In this document: positions 1 to 7,069 of the stretch, in pieces
Layout of the letters: each line of letters opens with the position of its first letter
Position numbering within the stretch: the first letter of the stretch is position 1
Source: Pseudomonadota bacterium
Lineage (GTDB): Bacteria > Pseudomonadota > Gammaproteobacteria > Burkholderiales > Sulfuricellaceae
Direction of reading: 5' to 3'
Length of the DNA stretch: 11,747 nt
NCBI GenBank assembly: GCA_021783895.1
Contig: JAJXTJ010000005.1
Span: 1-11,747, forward strand
The notes under the pieces: generated by a model
Told to the model about the DNA's origin: nothing
Seen by the model: the letters and a program-made list of their open reading frames with translations, nothing else
Database searches by the model: none
Translations under genes and position numbers: made by a program

Positions 1-1
1 G

Positions 2-340
2 CGAGATTCACGTTATTTTTCGCGCATTTCTCATGATGAATTCGTCGATGCCCTCAAAGATCTGAATTCGAGAGGGGTCGCTTATATCGTGAGTTACGAT
101 GGTCGCCGGGGAGACAAGACTTTCGGGGCGCTATTGCCTGCCTCGCTTGGGTTGACACGAGTTGAACTGGATGCGGGTCGTTCCAGTCAGTCAACTTTGC
201 TTGGGCGTGATGAAGTTACATTTGAATCACTGTATCTCTCGCGCGATTTGACAAAAAGGCTTGCCAGCCTTGCCACTGGCTACAGTCGCCCAAATACGCA
301 GCAGTACGTCTTGCTGGAGCAAAGCGCTCGTTATGCCTAA
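2..340 (+). CDS. DNA adenine-N6 methyltransferase, D12 class (C-terminal part; 5' end outside window)
   Basis: The reading frame is open from base 2 to the TAA at 338-340, so the gene begins left of the window; about 112 C-terminal residues are visible. Seen: the stretch YIVSYDGRRGDKTFG, then LPASLGLTRVELDAGRSSQ, TLLGR and ESLYLS near the end. From family knowledge, a SYDGR..K.YG segment followed by AGRSSQ.TLLGR and ESLYLS is typical of the end of D12-class (MTase-D12 type) adenine-N6 methyltransferases. The SAM-binding and DPPY catalytic motifs would lie upstream and cannot be checked. It would methylate an adenine in the recognition site of the endonuclease encoded next, protecting the host. 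The stop overlaps the endonuclease start by 8 bp, so the two are probably translationally coupled. Base composition is more AT-rich than in trpA and later genes, suggesting horizontal transfer. The target sequence cannot be read from this fragment. Confidence 0.85.
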   Translation, partial: RDSRYFSRISHDEFVDALKDLNSRGVAYIVSYDGRRGDKTFGALLPASLGLTRVELDAGRSSQSTLLGRDEVTFESLYLSRDLTKRLASLATGYSRPNTQQYVLLEQSARYA

Positions 341-1064
341 ACTCCCCAAGGATTTTCTCGATCTCTGCCATTCAGTCACTGCAAAACGTCCCAAGACTGT
401 TATTGATCACATACTGAAATATGGGTACATCACAACGCAGGAATTGAAAGAGGTGTATGGATATAACCACCCACCTAGGGCTGTTCGTGATGTGCGAGAG
501 CATGGCATTTCGATTGAGACCTACAGTGTCACGGGGTCCGATGGTCGAAAAATTGCGGCATATCGTTTTGGCAACACTAAAGTTGAACGATTTAGAAAAC
601 TGTCAGGCCGAACGGGCCTTTCCAAGAAAATAAAAGATTCGCTGGTTGAGAAGTATGGCTGCAAGTGTTCTATTTATCTCGAAGAAGTGAGTGAACGTGG
701 CTTACAAATTGATCACCGGGTTCCATATGAAGTGGGCGGTGATGGTGACGCAGAAGAACTCAATCCAGATGACTTCATGTTGCTCTCTGGTTCAGCAAAC
801 AGAGCAAAATCATGGTCTTGTGAGCATTGTGAGAACTGGAATAGCGTCAAGGACAGAACGGTTTGCCTGACGTGTTATTGGGCTTACCCAGAAAATTATT
901 CCCATATTGCTATGCGTCAAATTCGACGGATTGACCTTGTATGGCAAGGTGATGAAATTAGCGTCTATGAAAAGTTGAAAGCAGAGGCTCATTCGCTTGA
1001 AAAAGAAATCCCCTCGTTCGTCAAAGAAATCCTTGAAAGAGAGATGCGCCGAAAGCGCACTTGA
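333..1064 (+). CDS. HNH-type restriction endonuclease of a type II R-M pair
   Basis: A 243-residue protein if started at the ATG at 333; GGAG at 316-319 could serve as ribosome-binding site. An in-frame start at 261 would lie deep inside the methyltransferase gene and add residues that only mirror that gene, so I reject it. Residues about 14-75 look like a winged helix-turn-helix (ITTQELKEVYGY, PRAVRDVREHGI), plausibly for DNA recognition. The nuclease core has IDHRVP with H128, then SGSANRAK with N156, followed by two zinc-type pairs C163/C166 and C178/C181. This layout fits beta-beta-alpha-metal (HNH) restriction endonucleases. Position right after a D12 adenine methyltransferase, with an 8-bp overlap, supports an R-M pair; NlaIII-like systems are a known example of that combination from memory, but I cannot assign specificity. 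A non-restriction HNH nuclease is possible but less likely. Low GC suggests transfer. The trpA start follows after 27 bp. Confidence 0.8.
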   Translation: MPKLPKDFLDLCHSVTAKRPKTVIDHILKYGYITTQELKEVYGYNHPPRAVRDVREHGISIETYSVTGSDGRKIAAYRFGNTKVERFRKLSGRTGLSKKIKDSLVEKYGCKCSIYLEEVSERGLQIDHRVPYEVGGDGDAEELNPDDFMLLSGSANRAKSWSCEHCENWNSVKDRTVCLTCYWAYPENYSHIAMRQIRRIDLVWQGDEISVYEKLKAEAHSLEKEIPSFVKEILEREMRRKRT

Positions 1065-1091
1065 CCAATTGACTTTGAAGAAGACTGAACT

Positions 1092-1892
1092 ATGAGCCGC
1101 ATCGGAACAACGTTTACCGCGCTCAAAGCGCAAAACAAAAAAGCCCTGATCCCCTTCATTACCGCAGGCGATCCCGGGCCGGACAAAACCGTTCCGCTGA
1201 TGCACCGTCTGGTGGAGGCGGGGGCGAACATCATTGAGCTGGGGGTGCCTTTTTCCGACCCGATGGCGGATGGCCCGACCATCCAGCGTGCGTCCGAGCG
1301 GGCGCTCAAGCATGGCGTCAGTCTTCGCGACGTGCTCGGCATGGTGGTCGAGTTCCGCAAGAAGGATACGGTTACTCCGGTGGTGCTGATGGGTTACGCC
1401 AATCCGATCGAGGCGATGGGGCATGAGCCGTTTGCAGCCGCTGCGGCAGCGGCCGGCGTGGATGGCGTTCTGGCGGTGGACTATCCACCGGAGGAAAGCG
1501 CTTCGTTCGTGGAACAACTTGGCCGCCATGGCATCGATCCGATCTACCTGCTGTCGCCGACCACGCCGGAAGCGCGCATGGCGCAGGTCGGCAAATTGGC
1601 ACGCGGCTTCATCTATTACGTTTCGCTCAAGGGAGTGACGGGTGCGGCTACCCTCGACACCGCCGAGGTGGCGAGGAAAATCCCGCAGATCCGGGCAGCC
1701 GCCAGCCTGCCCGTGGGCATCGGTTTCGGCATTCGGGATGGTCAGACGGCAAGAACCATGTCGCAACTGGCCGATGCGGTGGTGATCGGCAGCCGCATCG
1801 TGGAGGAAATCGAGAATTCGACGGACGAATCGTTGCTGGATAATGTTTACAACCTGGTTAAGAGCTTCCGGGACGCCATGGATGGCAAATGA
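1092..1892 (+). CDS. trpA: Tryptophan synthase alpha subunit
   Basis: Cytoplasmic TIM-barrel enzyme that splits indole-3-glycerol phosphate into indole and glyceraldehyde-3-phosphate; indole is tunnelled to TrpB in the alpha2-beta2 complex. The 266-residue length is normal for the family. Seen: [12 protein letters not shown] at 22-33, then [15 protein letters not shown] with the catalytic acids E49 and D60 at the classical enteric numbering; the mobile loop SLKGVTGA; and phosphate-binding glycines in [11 protein letters not shown] and [11 protein letters not shown]. The N-terminus [12 protein letters not shown] matches the usual family start, supporting the ATG at 1092, although the Shine-Dalgarno (GAAGAAGA region just upstream) is only moderate. 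trpB is not upstream in this window; an R-M module occupies that place. accD follows after 72 bp that contain a hairpin. Function is near certain. Confidence 0.98.
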   Translation: MSRIGTTFTALKAQNKKALIPFITAGDPGPDKTVPLMHRLVEAGANIIELGVPFSDPMADGPTIQRASERALKHGVSLRDVLGMVVEFRKKDTVTPVVLMGYANPIEAMGHEPFAAAAAAAGVDGVLAVDYPPEESASFVEQLGRHGIDPIYLLSPTTPEARMAQVGKLARGFIYYVSLKGVTGAATLDTAEVARKIPQIRAAASLPVGIGFGIRDGQTARTMSQLADAVVIGSRIVEEIENSTDESLLDNVYNLVKSFRDAMDGK

Positions 1893-1901
1893 TGCAGACC
1901 T

Positions 1902-1935
1902 GTAGGGTGGGCACAAAAAAACTGTGCCTCCCTAC
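1902..1935. repeat. Short palindromic repeat between trpA and accD
   Basis: Inverted repeat with arms GTAGGG+TG+GGCACA (1902-1915) and TGTGCC+T+CCCTAC (1923-1935) around a 7-base A-rich loop. Two perfect 6-bp blocks are joined by a G-T pair and one bulged base. No T-run follows, so it does not look like a Rho-independent terminator. GTAGGGTGGGCAC palindromes are, from memory, a widely dispersed intergenic repeat type in proteobacteria. It may affect mRNA stability or only mark an old insertion. Confidence 0.7.
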
Positions 1936-1952
1936 CAGTCTGACTACTACCG

Positions 1953-1957
1953 AAGGA
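1953..1957 (+). promoter_or_regulatory. Ribosome-binding site of accD
   Basis: AAGGA lies 7 bases before the accD ATG and is one of the better Shine-Dalgarno sequences in this operon. It lies downstream of the 1902-1935 hairpin and therefore stays unpaired. Confidence 0.7.
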
Positions 1958-1964
1958 AAAGACA

Positions 1965-2834
1965 ATGAGCTGGTTCCAGAAACTGTTACCCCCCAAAATC
2001 AAGCGCAAGGTAGAAGGCACCAAGAAAAGCATGCCCGAGGGCTTGTGGAGCAAATGCCCTTCCTGCGAGGCGGTGCTGTACCGCGCCGACCTGGAAAAGA
2101 ACATGGAGGTGTGTCCAAAGTGCGGCTATCACAACCGCCTGTCGGCACGGGCACGGCTCGATTCGCTGCTTGATCCTGAAGGCCGTTACGAAATCGGCGC
2201 GGAACTGCAGCCGGTGGATTTTCTCAAATTCAAGGACAGCAAGCGCTATACCGACCGTCTGACTGAAGTGCAGCGCGATACCAGCGAATCTGATGCACTG
2301 GTGGTGATGCAGGGCAGCATTAAAACCATGCCCCTGGTGGTGGCGGCATTCGAGTTCAAGTTCATGGGCGGCTCGATGGGTTCGGTGGTGGGCGAACGCT
2401 TCGTACGTGGTGTTCAGGTTTGTGTCGAGCAGAACTTGCCGTTCGTGTGCTTTGCCGCCAGCGGTGGTGCGCGCATGCAGGAAGGCTTGGCCGCGCTGAT
2501 GCAGATGGCCAAGACCAGCGCCGCACTGACCCAGCTTGCCAAAGCCAGACTACCCTTCATCTCGGTGCTGACCGATCCCACCATGGGCGGCGTTTCCGCC
2601 AGCTTCGCCATGCTCGGCGATACTATCATTGCCGAACCCAATGCCCTGATCGGTTTCGCCGGCCCGCGCGTGATCGAGCAGACGGTGCGAGAAACCTTGC
2701 CGGAAGGCTTCCAGCGTTCCGAATTCCTGCTGGAGCACGGCGCTATCGACATGATCGTGGACCGGCGCGAACTGCGCGATCGGATGGCCAACCTGATTGC
2801 CATGATGATGCGGCTGCCTGCGGCGACGGCTTGA
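1965..2834 (+). CDS. accD: Acetyl-CoA carboxylase carboxyltransferase, beta subunit
   Basis: With AccA it forms the cytoplasmic carboxyltransferase that moves the carboxyl group from carboxybiotin-BCCP to acetyl-CoA, giving malonyl-CoA for fatty acid synthesis. The 289 residues are close to the usual AccD length. Seen: N-terminal [13 protein letters not shown]; a four-cysteine zinc ribbon C31-P-S-C34 and C50-P-K-C53; then the crotonase-like core with [13 protein letters not shown], the oxyanion-hole region [27 protein letters not shown] and [15 protein letters not shown]. These are diagnostic. The start is supported by AAGGA 7 bases upstream and by the conserved N-terminus. It is followed immediately (from about 2841) by a palindromic repeat that runs into the annotated folC start. 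The accD-folC order is widespread in beta- and gammaproteobacteria and is commonly co-transcribed. Confidence 0.98.
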   Translation: MSWFQKLLPPKIKRKVEGTKKSMPEGLWSKCPSCEAVLYRADLEKNMEVCPKCGYHNRLSARARLDSLLDPEGRYEIGAELQPVDFLKFKDSKRYTDRLTEVQRDTSESDALVVMQGSIKTMPLVVAAFEFKFMGGSMGSVVGERFVRGVQVCVEQNLPFVCFAASGGARMQEGLAALMQMAKTSAALTQLAKARLPFISVLTDPTMGGVSASFAMLGDTIIAEPNALIGFAGPRVIEQTVRETLPEGFQRSEFLLEHGAIDMIVDRRELRDRMANLIAMMMRLPAATA

Positions 2835-2840
2835 AATTTC

Positions 2841-2920
2841 GTAGGTTGGGCTCCCCGAGCACAACATGATGGCAATCTGCATGACTTCAAATGACATCGG
2901 GCACGGCGTACCCGGCCTAC
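2841..2920. repeat. Degenerate palindromic repeat spanning the accD-folC junction
   Basis: The left end GTAGGTTGGG (2841-2850) is matched in inverted orientation by CCCGGCCTAC (2911-2920), 8 of 10 bases pairing. Inside, GAGCACAAC and ATCGGGCACGGCGTACCC look like the interior of dispersed GTAGGTTGGG-type intergenic repeats. The folC start codon candidates (2866, 2869, 2881) all lie inside it. The outer arms are the best-supported part; the interior is too degenerate to fold confidently by eye. Confidence 0.5.
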
Positions 2921-4236
2921 ACAACCTGGCCGAGTGGCTGGGCTATCTAGAGCAACTACACCCCAAAGCCATCGATCTCAGCCTTGATCGGGTCACCGAG
3001 GTCAGGCATCGGCTCAACCTGAGTATTTCATTCCCCATCATCACGGTCGCCGGCACCAATGGCAAAGGCTCGACCTGCGCCATGCTGGAGGCGGTTTTGC
3101 TGGCCGCGGGCTACCGTGTTGGCCTGTACACTTCGCCGCACCTGTTGCGCTATAACGAGCGGGTTCGGATTGATGGCTTCGATGCGAGCGATGAAGCCTT
3201 GTGCGAGGCATTTGCCGCCGTCGAGCAGGCGCGCGGAAAAGTATCGCTGACCTATTTCGAGTTCGGTACTTTGGCTGCGGTATGGCTGTTTGCCCGCGCC
3301 GGCCTGGATGCGATGATACTCGAGGTTGGCTTGGGAGGCAGGCTGGACGCGGTTAATGCTTTCGACGCCGACTGCGCGGTGCTGACCAGCGTGGATTTCG
3401 ACCACATGGATTATCTCGGTGACAGCCGCTTGGCGATTGGTTATGAAAAGGCCGGAATTTTCCGCGCCGGCAAGCCGGCTGTTTGCGGCGAGTTTGACGT
3501 GCCATACAGCGTATTGGCCCATGCCGGGAAAATCGGTGCGGAACTGCGGCGGATCGGCCCCGATTTCGGCTATGACAGCCTGGAACCGAACCAGTGGCGT
3601 TTTACCAGCAGGGACGGGCTGCGCCTGTCGCTGCCCTATCCCGCCATGCGCGGCGCCTATCAGCTGGGCAATGCCTCGACCTGCCTGGCCGCGCTGGAGC
3701 AGCTCAGGGCACGGCTGCCAGTGGCTAGCGACGACATCCGGCGCGGCTTGCTGGGGGCGGTAGTGCCGGGCCGTTTCCAGGTGTTGCCGGGGCAGCCGCA
3801 GCGGGTTTTCGATGTGGCGCACAATCCCCATGCGGCCAGGGCGCTGGCCGAAAACCTTCGTGCCATGCCGCCGACGGGGAAGGTCATCGCCGTTTTCGCC
3901 ATGTTGCGCGACAAGGATATCGCCGGAGTCGTGCGGGCGATGAAGGAGCAGGTGGACCTGTGGCTGGTCGCCGGGATCGGCCAGCCGCGCGGTGCAAGCG
4001 CCGGGGAGATGCTGCGGGTCCTGGAACAGGAAGGCTGGTCTCAACGTGCCGAGGCGTTCCCGTCGGTGGCGGAAGCTTATCGTCATGCCTGTGCCAAGGC
4101 GACCGAAGATGATAAAATCCTTGTTTTTGGTTCTTTTTATACCGTCGCGGAAGCGATGCGATCAAAACAAGCGCCTTTCACGTTTGCCCCCTCTCCCGCT
4201 CGCGGGAGAGGGTTGGGGAGAGGGAAGCCCCGTTAA
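2866..4236 (+). CDS. folC: Dihydrofolate synthase / folylpolyglutamate synthase
   Basis: Cytoplasmic Mur-ligase-fold ATPase that adds L-glutamate to dihydropteroate and then lengthens the glutamate tail of folates. Seen: HPKAIDLSLDRV at 32-43, P-loop GTNGKGST at 63-70, YTSPHLLRYNERVRI, TYFEFGTLAA, LEVGLGGRLDAVN, TSVDFDHMDYLG, EKAGIFRAGKPAVC, and in the C-terminal domain PGRFQV, DVAHNPHAA and VFGSFYTVAEAM. All are family hallmarks. Two oddities: residues 1 to about 18 are encoded by a palindromic repeat, so the true N-terminus is uncertain (ATGs at 2866, 2869 or 2881, none with a good Shine-Dalgarno), and the last about 18 residues (APSPARGRGLGRG) are encoded by another dispersed repeat. The enzyme core should end near EAMRSKQ. 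At 456 residues it is longer than typical FolC because of these additions. dedD starts 18 bp later. Confidence 0.95.
   Translation: MMAICMTSNDIGHGVPGLHNLAEWLGYLEQLHPKAIDLSLDRVTEVRHRLNLSISFPIITVAGTNGKGSTCAMLEAVLLAAGYRVGLYTSPHLLRYNERVRIDGFDASDEALCEAFAAVEQARGKVSLTYFEFGTLAAVWLFARAGLDAMILEVGLGGRLDAVNAFDADCAVLTSVDFDHMDYLGDSRLAIGYEKAGIFRAGKPAVCGEFDVPYSVLAHAGKIGAELRRIGPDFGYDSLEPNQWRFTSRDGLRLSLPYPAMRGAYQLGNASTCLAALEQLRARLPVASDDIRRGLLGAVVPGRFQVLPGQPQRVFDVAHNPHAARALAENLRAMPPTGKVIAVFAMLRDKDIAGVVRAMKEQVDLWLVAGIGQPRGASAGEMLRVLEQEGWSQRAEAFPSVAEAYRHACAKATEDDKILVFGSFYTVAEAMRSKQAPFTFAPSPARGRGLGRGKPR
4189..4224. repeat. CCCTCTCCC-type dispersed repeat inside the 3' end of folC
   Basis: A perfect 10-bp inverted repeat, CCCTCTCCCG (4189-4198) and CGGGAGAGGG (4203-4212), with loop CTCG, is followed by TTGGGGAGAGGG (4213-4224). 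From memory this sequence is a very common dispersed repeat in beta- and gammaproteobacteria, usually intergenic. Here it is translated as the folC C-terminal tail. It could form a stable hairpin in the mRNA just before the dedD ribosome-binding site. Confidence 0.8.
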
Positions 4237-4254
4237 CCAAGGAATGACAGATTT

Positions 4255-4947
4255 ATGGCGAATCATGCGATGAGCGATGAGGAAGCCCAGCTCAGGCGGC
4301 GGGCAAGACGGCGCCTGATCGGGGCGGTTACCCTGGTTACGGTGATGGTGGTTGCCTTGCCCATGTTGCTGGACGGCGAGTCCAGACAGTCCGGCCAGGA
4401 TATCGCCATCAACATCCCCTCACCGGGCACGAGCGGGGACTTTGCTTCCAGTGCCGTGACCGCACCCGTGCAACCGAAGTCGGTCCCTGCTATTCCTCAT
4501 CCGCAAGCAGAGAAGGCTGTGCAGGCGCAGGCCTCAGCCGAAACGCAAACCCCGCAAGTTGCGCTCCCTATCCCGCCCGCCAAGGTCGAAGAGCCCGTCA
4601 AGGCGCCTGCTACAGCGGCTTCCGCCGAGTCGGCCCCGGCGGTCAAGGCGCCCGCTTCCCAGTCGAAACACAAGGACGAGAAATCCGCTGCAGTTACCCC
4701 CAGGCAGGAAGGTGTGCCATACGCGATCCAGCTGGGCGCGTTCGCCAACCCGGCTAACGCCAAAGAGCGCCAGTCCAGGCTGACGGCGCTGAAGGTCAAG
4801 TTTTATACGGAAAAGGTGAAAACGTCGAGCGGCGACAAACTGCGCCTGCGCGCCGGCCCGTATGCCACCCGCCAGGAAGCAGAGCGGGTGCAGGCGAAAC
4901 TGAAGGCTGCCGGTATCCAGGATGGCGTGGTTGCTGAGAAGAAGTGA
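4255..4947 (+). CDS. dedD: SPOR-domain inner-membrane protein, DedD-like
   Basis: Likely septal-ring protein that anchors in the inner membrane and binds denuded glycan strands at division sites through its SPOR domain. Seen in 230 residues: a basic cytoplasmic N-terminus (RRRARRRL, 14-21), one transmembrane helix at about 21-39, a Pro/Ala/Lys-rich periplasmic linker at about 45-150, and a SPOR domain at about 154-229 (PYAIQLGAFANPANAKERQ, KLRLRAGPYATRQEAERVQAKL). AAGGA at 4239-4243 precedes the ATG at 4255 by 11 bases; a second in-frame ATG at 4270 is possible. Position between folC and cvpA matches DedD in enterics and its homologues elsewhere. The linker is low in sequence conservation, so the symbol rests on architecture and neighbourhood. 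The stop codon touches the left arm of a long inverted repeat. Confidence 0.88.
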   Translation: MANHAMSDEEAQLRRRARRRLIGAVTLVTVMVVALPMLLDGESRQSGQDIAINIPSPGTSGDFASSAVTAPVQPKSVPAIPHPQAEKAVQAQASAETQTPQVALPIPPAKVEEPVKAPATAASAESAPAVKAPASQSKHKDEKSAAVTPRQEGVPYAIQLGAFANPANAKERQSRLTALKVKFYTEKVKTSSGDKLRLRAGPYATRQEAERVQAKLKAAGIQDGVVAEKK

Positions 4948-5037
4948 GGGGTGAGGCGTGAGGGGTGAGGAGGAAATTCAAAAGCGGTGCGGTGGTGGAT
5001 TGCTTTTCCGCCTCACCCCTCACCGTCTCACGCCTCT
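4946..5037. repeat. GTGAGG-type long inverted repeat between dedD and cvpA
   Basis: The left arm (4946-4970), made of GAGGGGTGAG and GCGTGAGGGGTGAGG, is matched in inverted orientation by CCTCACCCCTCACCG and TCTCACGCCTC at 5011-5036, with only a few mismatches. The spacer is about 40 bases. The left arm contains an internal direct repetition of GTGAGG. It overlaps the dedD stop codon and fills nearly the whole gap. From memory, GTGAGGGGTGAGG repeats are scattered through many proteobacterial genomes. The paired RNA would be a strong stem-loop ending 12 bases before cvpA. Confidence 0.8.
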
Positions 5038-5049
5038 CGGTACTGAAAA

Positions 5050-5541
5050 ATGATGTTTTTCGATTACACGGTGCTGGCGATTGTCGGCATCTCCATCCTC
5101 CTTGGCGTGTTGCGGGGGCTGGTGCGCGAAGTGCTCAACCTGCTGGCGTGGGTGGCGGCATTCTGGGTGGCCAACGCCTATACGGGGGAAATCGCGCCAT
5201 TGCTGCCAGCGGCGATACCGACCGAGTCGGTGCGCTTTGTCGCCGCTTTTGTCCTGCTGTTTGTCGGGGCACTGTTGCTGATGAGCCTGGTGACGATTGT
5301 TCTGGCGGAACTGGTGAAAACCCTGAAACTTGGCGCCTTCGACAAAGGTCTGGGCGCGCTGTTCGGTGTGCTGCGGGGGGGGCTGATCGTCCTCACGCTG
5401 GTGTTGCTGGCGGGGATGACCGGCCTGCCGCGCCAGAAGTTTTGGCGCGATGCCATGTTCAGTGCGCCGTTGGAGGCATTCGCGGTGGATGTGAAGCCGT
5501 GGCTGCCTGACGATTTTTCAAAACGAATCAGCTACGAGTGA
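5050..5541 (+). CDS. cvpA: CvpA family inner-membrane protein
   Basis: A 163-residue polytopic membrane protein. Seen: hydrophobic segments at about 5-25, 28-46, 62-86 and 103-124, the characteristic [20 protein letters not shown] start, the [14 protein letters not shown] motif, and a second glycine-rich segment [14 protein letters not shown]. The C-terminal 35 residues are polar. CvpA was named for a role in colicin V production in E. coli; its biochemical function remains unclear, with links to envelope homeostasis. Its position directly before purF (7-bp gap) is conserved in many proteobacteria and supports the name. The start is either ATG at 5050 or the adjacent ATG at 5053; neither has a clear Shine-Dalgarno, perhaps because the inverted repeat upstream replaced the original leader. 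Confidence 0.93.
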   Translation: MMFFDYTVLAIVGISILLGVLRGLVREVLNLLAWVAAFWVANAYTGEIAPLLPAAIPTESVRFVAAFVLLFVGALLLMSLVTIVLAELVKTLKLGAFDKGLGALFGVLRGGLIVLTLVLLAGMTGLPRQKFWRDAMFSAPLEAFAVDVKPWLPDDFSKRISYE

Positions 5542-5548
5542 TCGAACC

Positions 5549-7069
5549 ATGTGCGGAATTTTAGGAATAGTGGCGAAAAGCCCGGTCAACCAGCTGCTTT
5601 ACGACGGCCTGCAAGTCCTGCAGCACCGCGGTCAGGATGCTGCGGGGATAGTCACCGGCGAGGGGAATACCTTCCACATGCACAAGGACAACGGCCTGGT
5701 GCGAGATGTGTTTCGCACCCGCGACATGCGCAATCTGCTCGGCAACATGGGGATCGCCCATGTACGCTACCCCACGGCGGGGTGCGCTTCCTCCTCCGCC
5801 GAGGCGCAGCCGTTTTACGTCAATTCGCCGTTCGGCATCGTCCTCGGCCACAACGGCAATCTCACCAACACCGAGCAACTGCAGGAAGACCTGTTCCGCC
5901 AGGATCTGCGCCACGTCAACACCAGCTCCGATTCCGAGGTTCTGCTCAACGTGCTGGCGCACGAATTGCAGGAAAATGTCACCAATCACCGGCTCGATCC
6001 CGCCGCAGTCTTTGCCGCAGTGGCAGGGGTGCATCGGCGCTGCCGTGGCGCCTATGCGGTGGTGGCGTTGATTGCCGGCTACGGTCTGACCGCCTTCCGC
6101 GACCCCTACGGCATCCGTCCGCTGGTGATCGGCTATTGTGATACCGAGCTGGGGCGCGAATATCTGGTTGCGTCGGAATCCGTTGCGCTCGATGTGCTGG
6201 GTTTCAAACTGTTGCGCGACGTGGCGCCTGGCGAGGCGATTCTGGTCGATGTGGAGGGCAATTTCCATAGCCAGCAGTGTGCCGCTAACGCTTCACTCAA
6301 TCCGTGTATTTTCGAATACGTTTACCTGGCGCGACCGGATTCGGTGATTGACGGTGTTTCAGTCTACGAAAGCCGGTTGCGTATGGGCGAGAGCCTGGCC
6401 GAGAAAATTCGTACCGACTTCGGCCACCTGAAAATCGACGTGGTGATTCCGATCCCCGATACCAGCCGCCCCAGCGCACTGCAACTGGCGAACGCGCTGG
6501 GAGTGCCCTACCGCGAGGGCTTCATCAAAAACCGTTATATCGGTCGCACCTTCATCATGCCGGGCCAAGCGATGCGCACGAAGTCGGTGCGCCAGAAGCT
6601 CAACGCCATCGGCATAGAATTCCAGGGCAAGAACGTGCTGCTGGTCGACGATTCCATCGTGCGCGGCACCACCAGCCAGCAGATCGTGCAGATGGCGCGG
6701 GAAGCTGGCGCCGCCCAGGTCTTCTTTGCCTCGGCCGCGCCGCCGGTGCGTTACCCCAATGTCTACGGCATCGACATGCCGACGCTCCAGGAACTGCTCG
6801 CCACCGGTCGCAGCGATCAAGAGATCGCCCGCGAGATCGGCGCCGATGCGCTGATCTACCAGAATCTTGATGCGCTGGAGCGCGCCGTGGGGATGCTCAA
6901 TCCGGCGATCACCTGTTTCGATACCTCCTGCTTCGATGGTCGTTACATCACCGGCGACATCACCCCGGAATATCTGGCCAAAATCGAGCATGCACGCAAC
7001 AGTCCGCGTCCTTCGAGCGACTCTTCATCAAGCAAGCAACTGGATCTGAACCTGGCGAGGGAAGAATGA
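5549..7069 (+). CDS. purF: Amidophosphoribosyltransferase (glutamine PRPP amidotransferase)
   Basis: Catalyses the first committed step of de novo purine synthesis: PRPP plus glutamine gives 5-phosphoribosylamine, glutamate and pyrophosphate. It has 506 residues, like the E. coli enzyme. Seen: MCGILGIV, where Cys becomes the N-terminal Ntn nucleophile after Met removal, so there is no propeptide and the start is fixed; HRGQDAAGI; the glutaminase Arg in [34 protein letters not shown]; then the phosphoribosyltransferase domain with [26 protein letters not shown] and the PRPP loop [14 protein letters not shown] at about 363-376. Glutaminase spans about 1-235 and PRTase about 250-470. Spacing of 7 bp from cvpA and a 4-bp overlap (ATGA) with metZ indicate one transcript. 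In other bacteria such operons are under PurR or guanine control; no operator was recognised here. Confidence 0.98.
   Translation: MCGILGIVAKSPVNQLLYDGLQVLQHRGQDAAGIVTGEGNTFHMHKDNGLVRDVFRTRDMRNLLGNMGIAHVRYPTAGCASSSAEAQPFYVNSPFGIVLGHNGNLTNTEQLQEDLFRQDLRHVNTSSDSEVLLNVLAHELQENVTNHRLDPAAVFAAVAGVHRRCRGAYAVVALIAGYGLTAFRDPYGIRPLVIGYCDTELGREYLVASESVALDVLGFKLLRDVAPGEAILVDVEGNFHSQQCAANASLNPCIFEYVYLARPDSVIDGVSVYESRLRMGESLAEKIRTDFGHLKIDVVIPIPDTSRPSALQLANALGVPYREGFIKNRYIGRTFIMPGQAMRTKSVRQKLNAIGIEFQGKNVLLVDDSIVRGTTSQQIVQMAREAGAAQVFFASAAPPVRYPNVYGIDMPTLQELLATGRSDQEIAREIGADALIYQNLDALERAVGMLNPAITCFDTSCFDGRYITGDITPEYLAKIEHARNSPRPSSDSSSSKQLDLNLAREE

Noticed and set aside
261..332. Upstream in-frame start for the endonuclease gene
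   Set aside because: These 24 codons lie wholly within the methyltransferase gene in another frame and show no family similarity; the ATG at 333 fits the stop-start overlap.
810..1916. Minus-strand open frame across the endonuclease and trpA genes
   Set aside because: It crosses two well-supported + strand genes of different base composition and encodes no known motif.
1902..1935. Transcription attenuator or terminator between trpA and accD
   Set aside because: No T-tract follows the stem and no alternative antiterminator pairing was seen; the repeat explanation is simpler.
3028..4086. Minus-strand open frame (352 codons)
   Set aside because: It lies antisense to folC, whose motifs are unambiguous; GC-rich genes commonly leave such open shadows.
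4946..5036. CRISPR-like repeated GTGAGG units
   Set aside because: The units are contiguous or inverted with one spacer of about 40 bases; there are no regularly spaced direct repeats and no cas genes.
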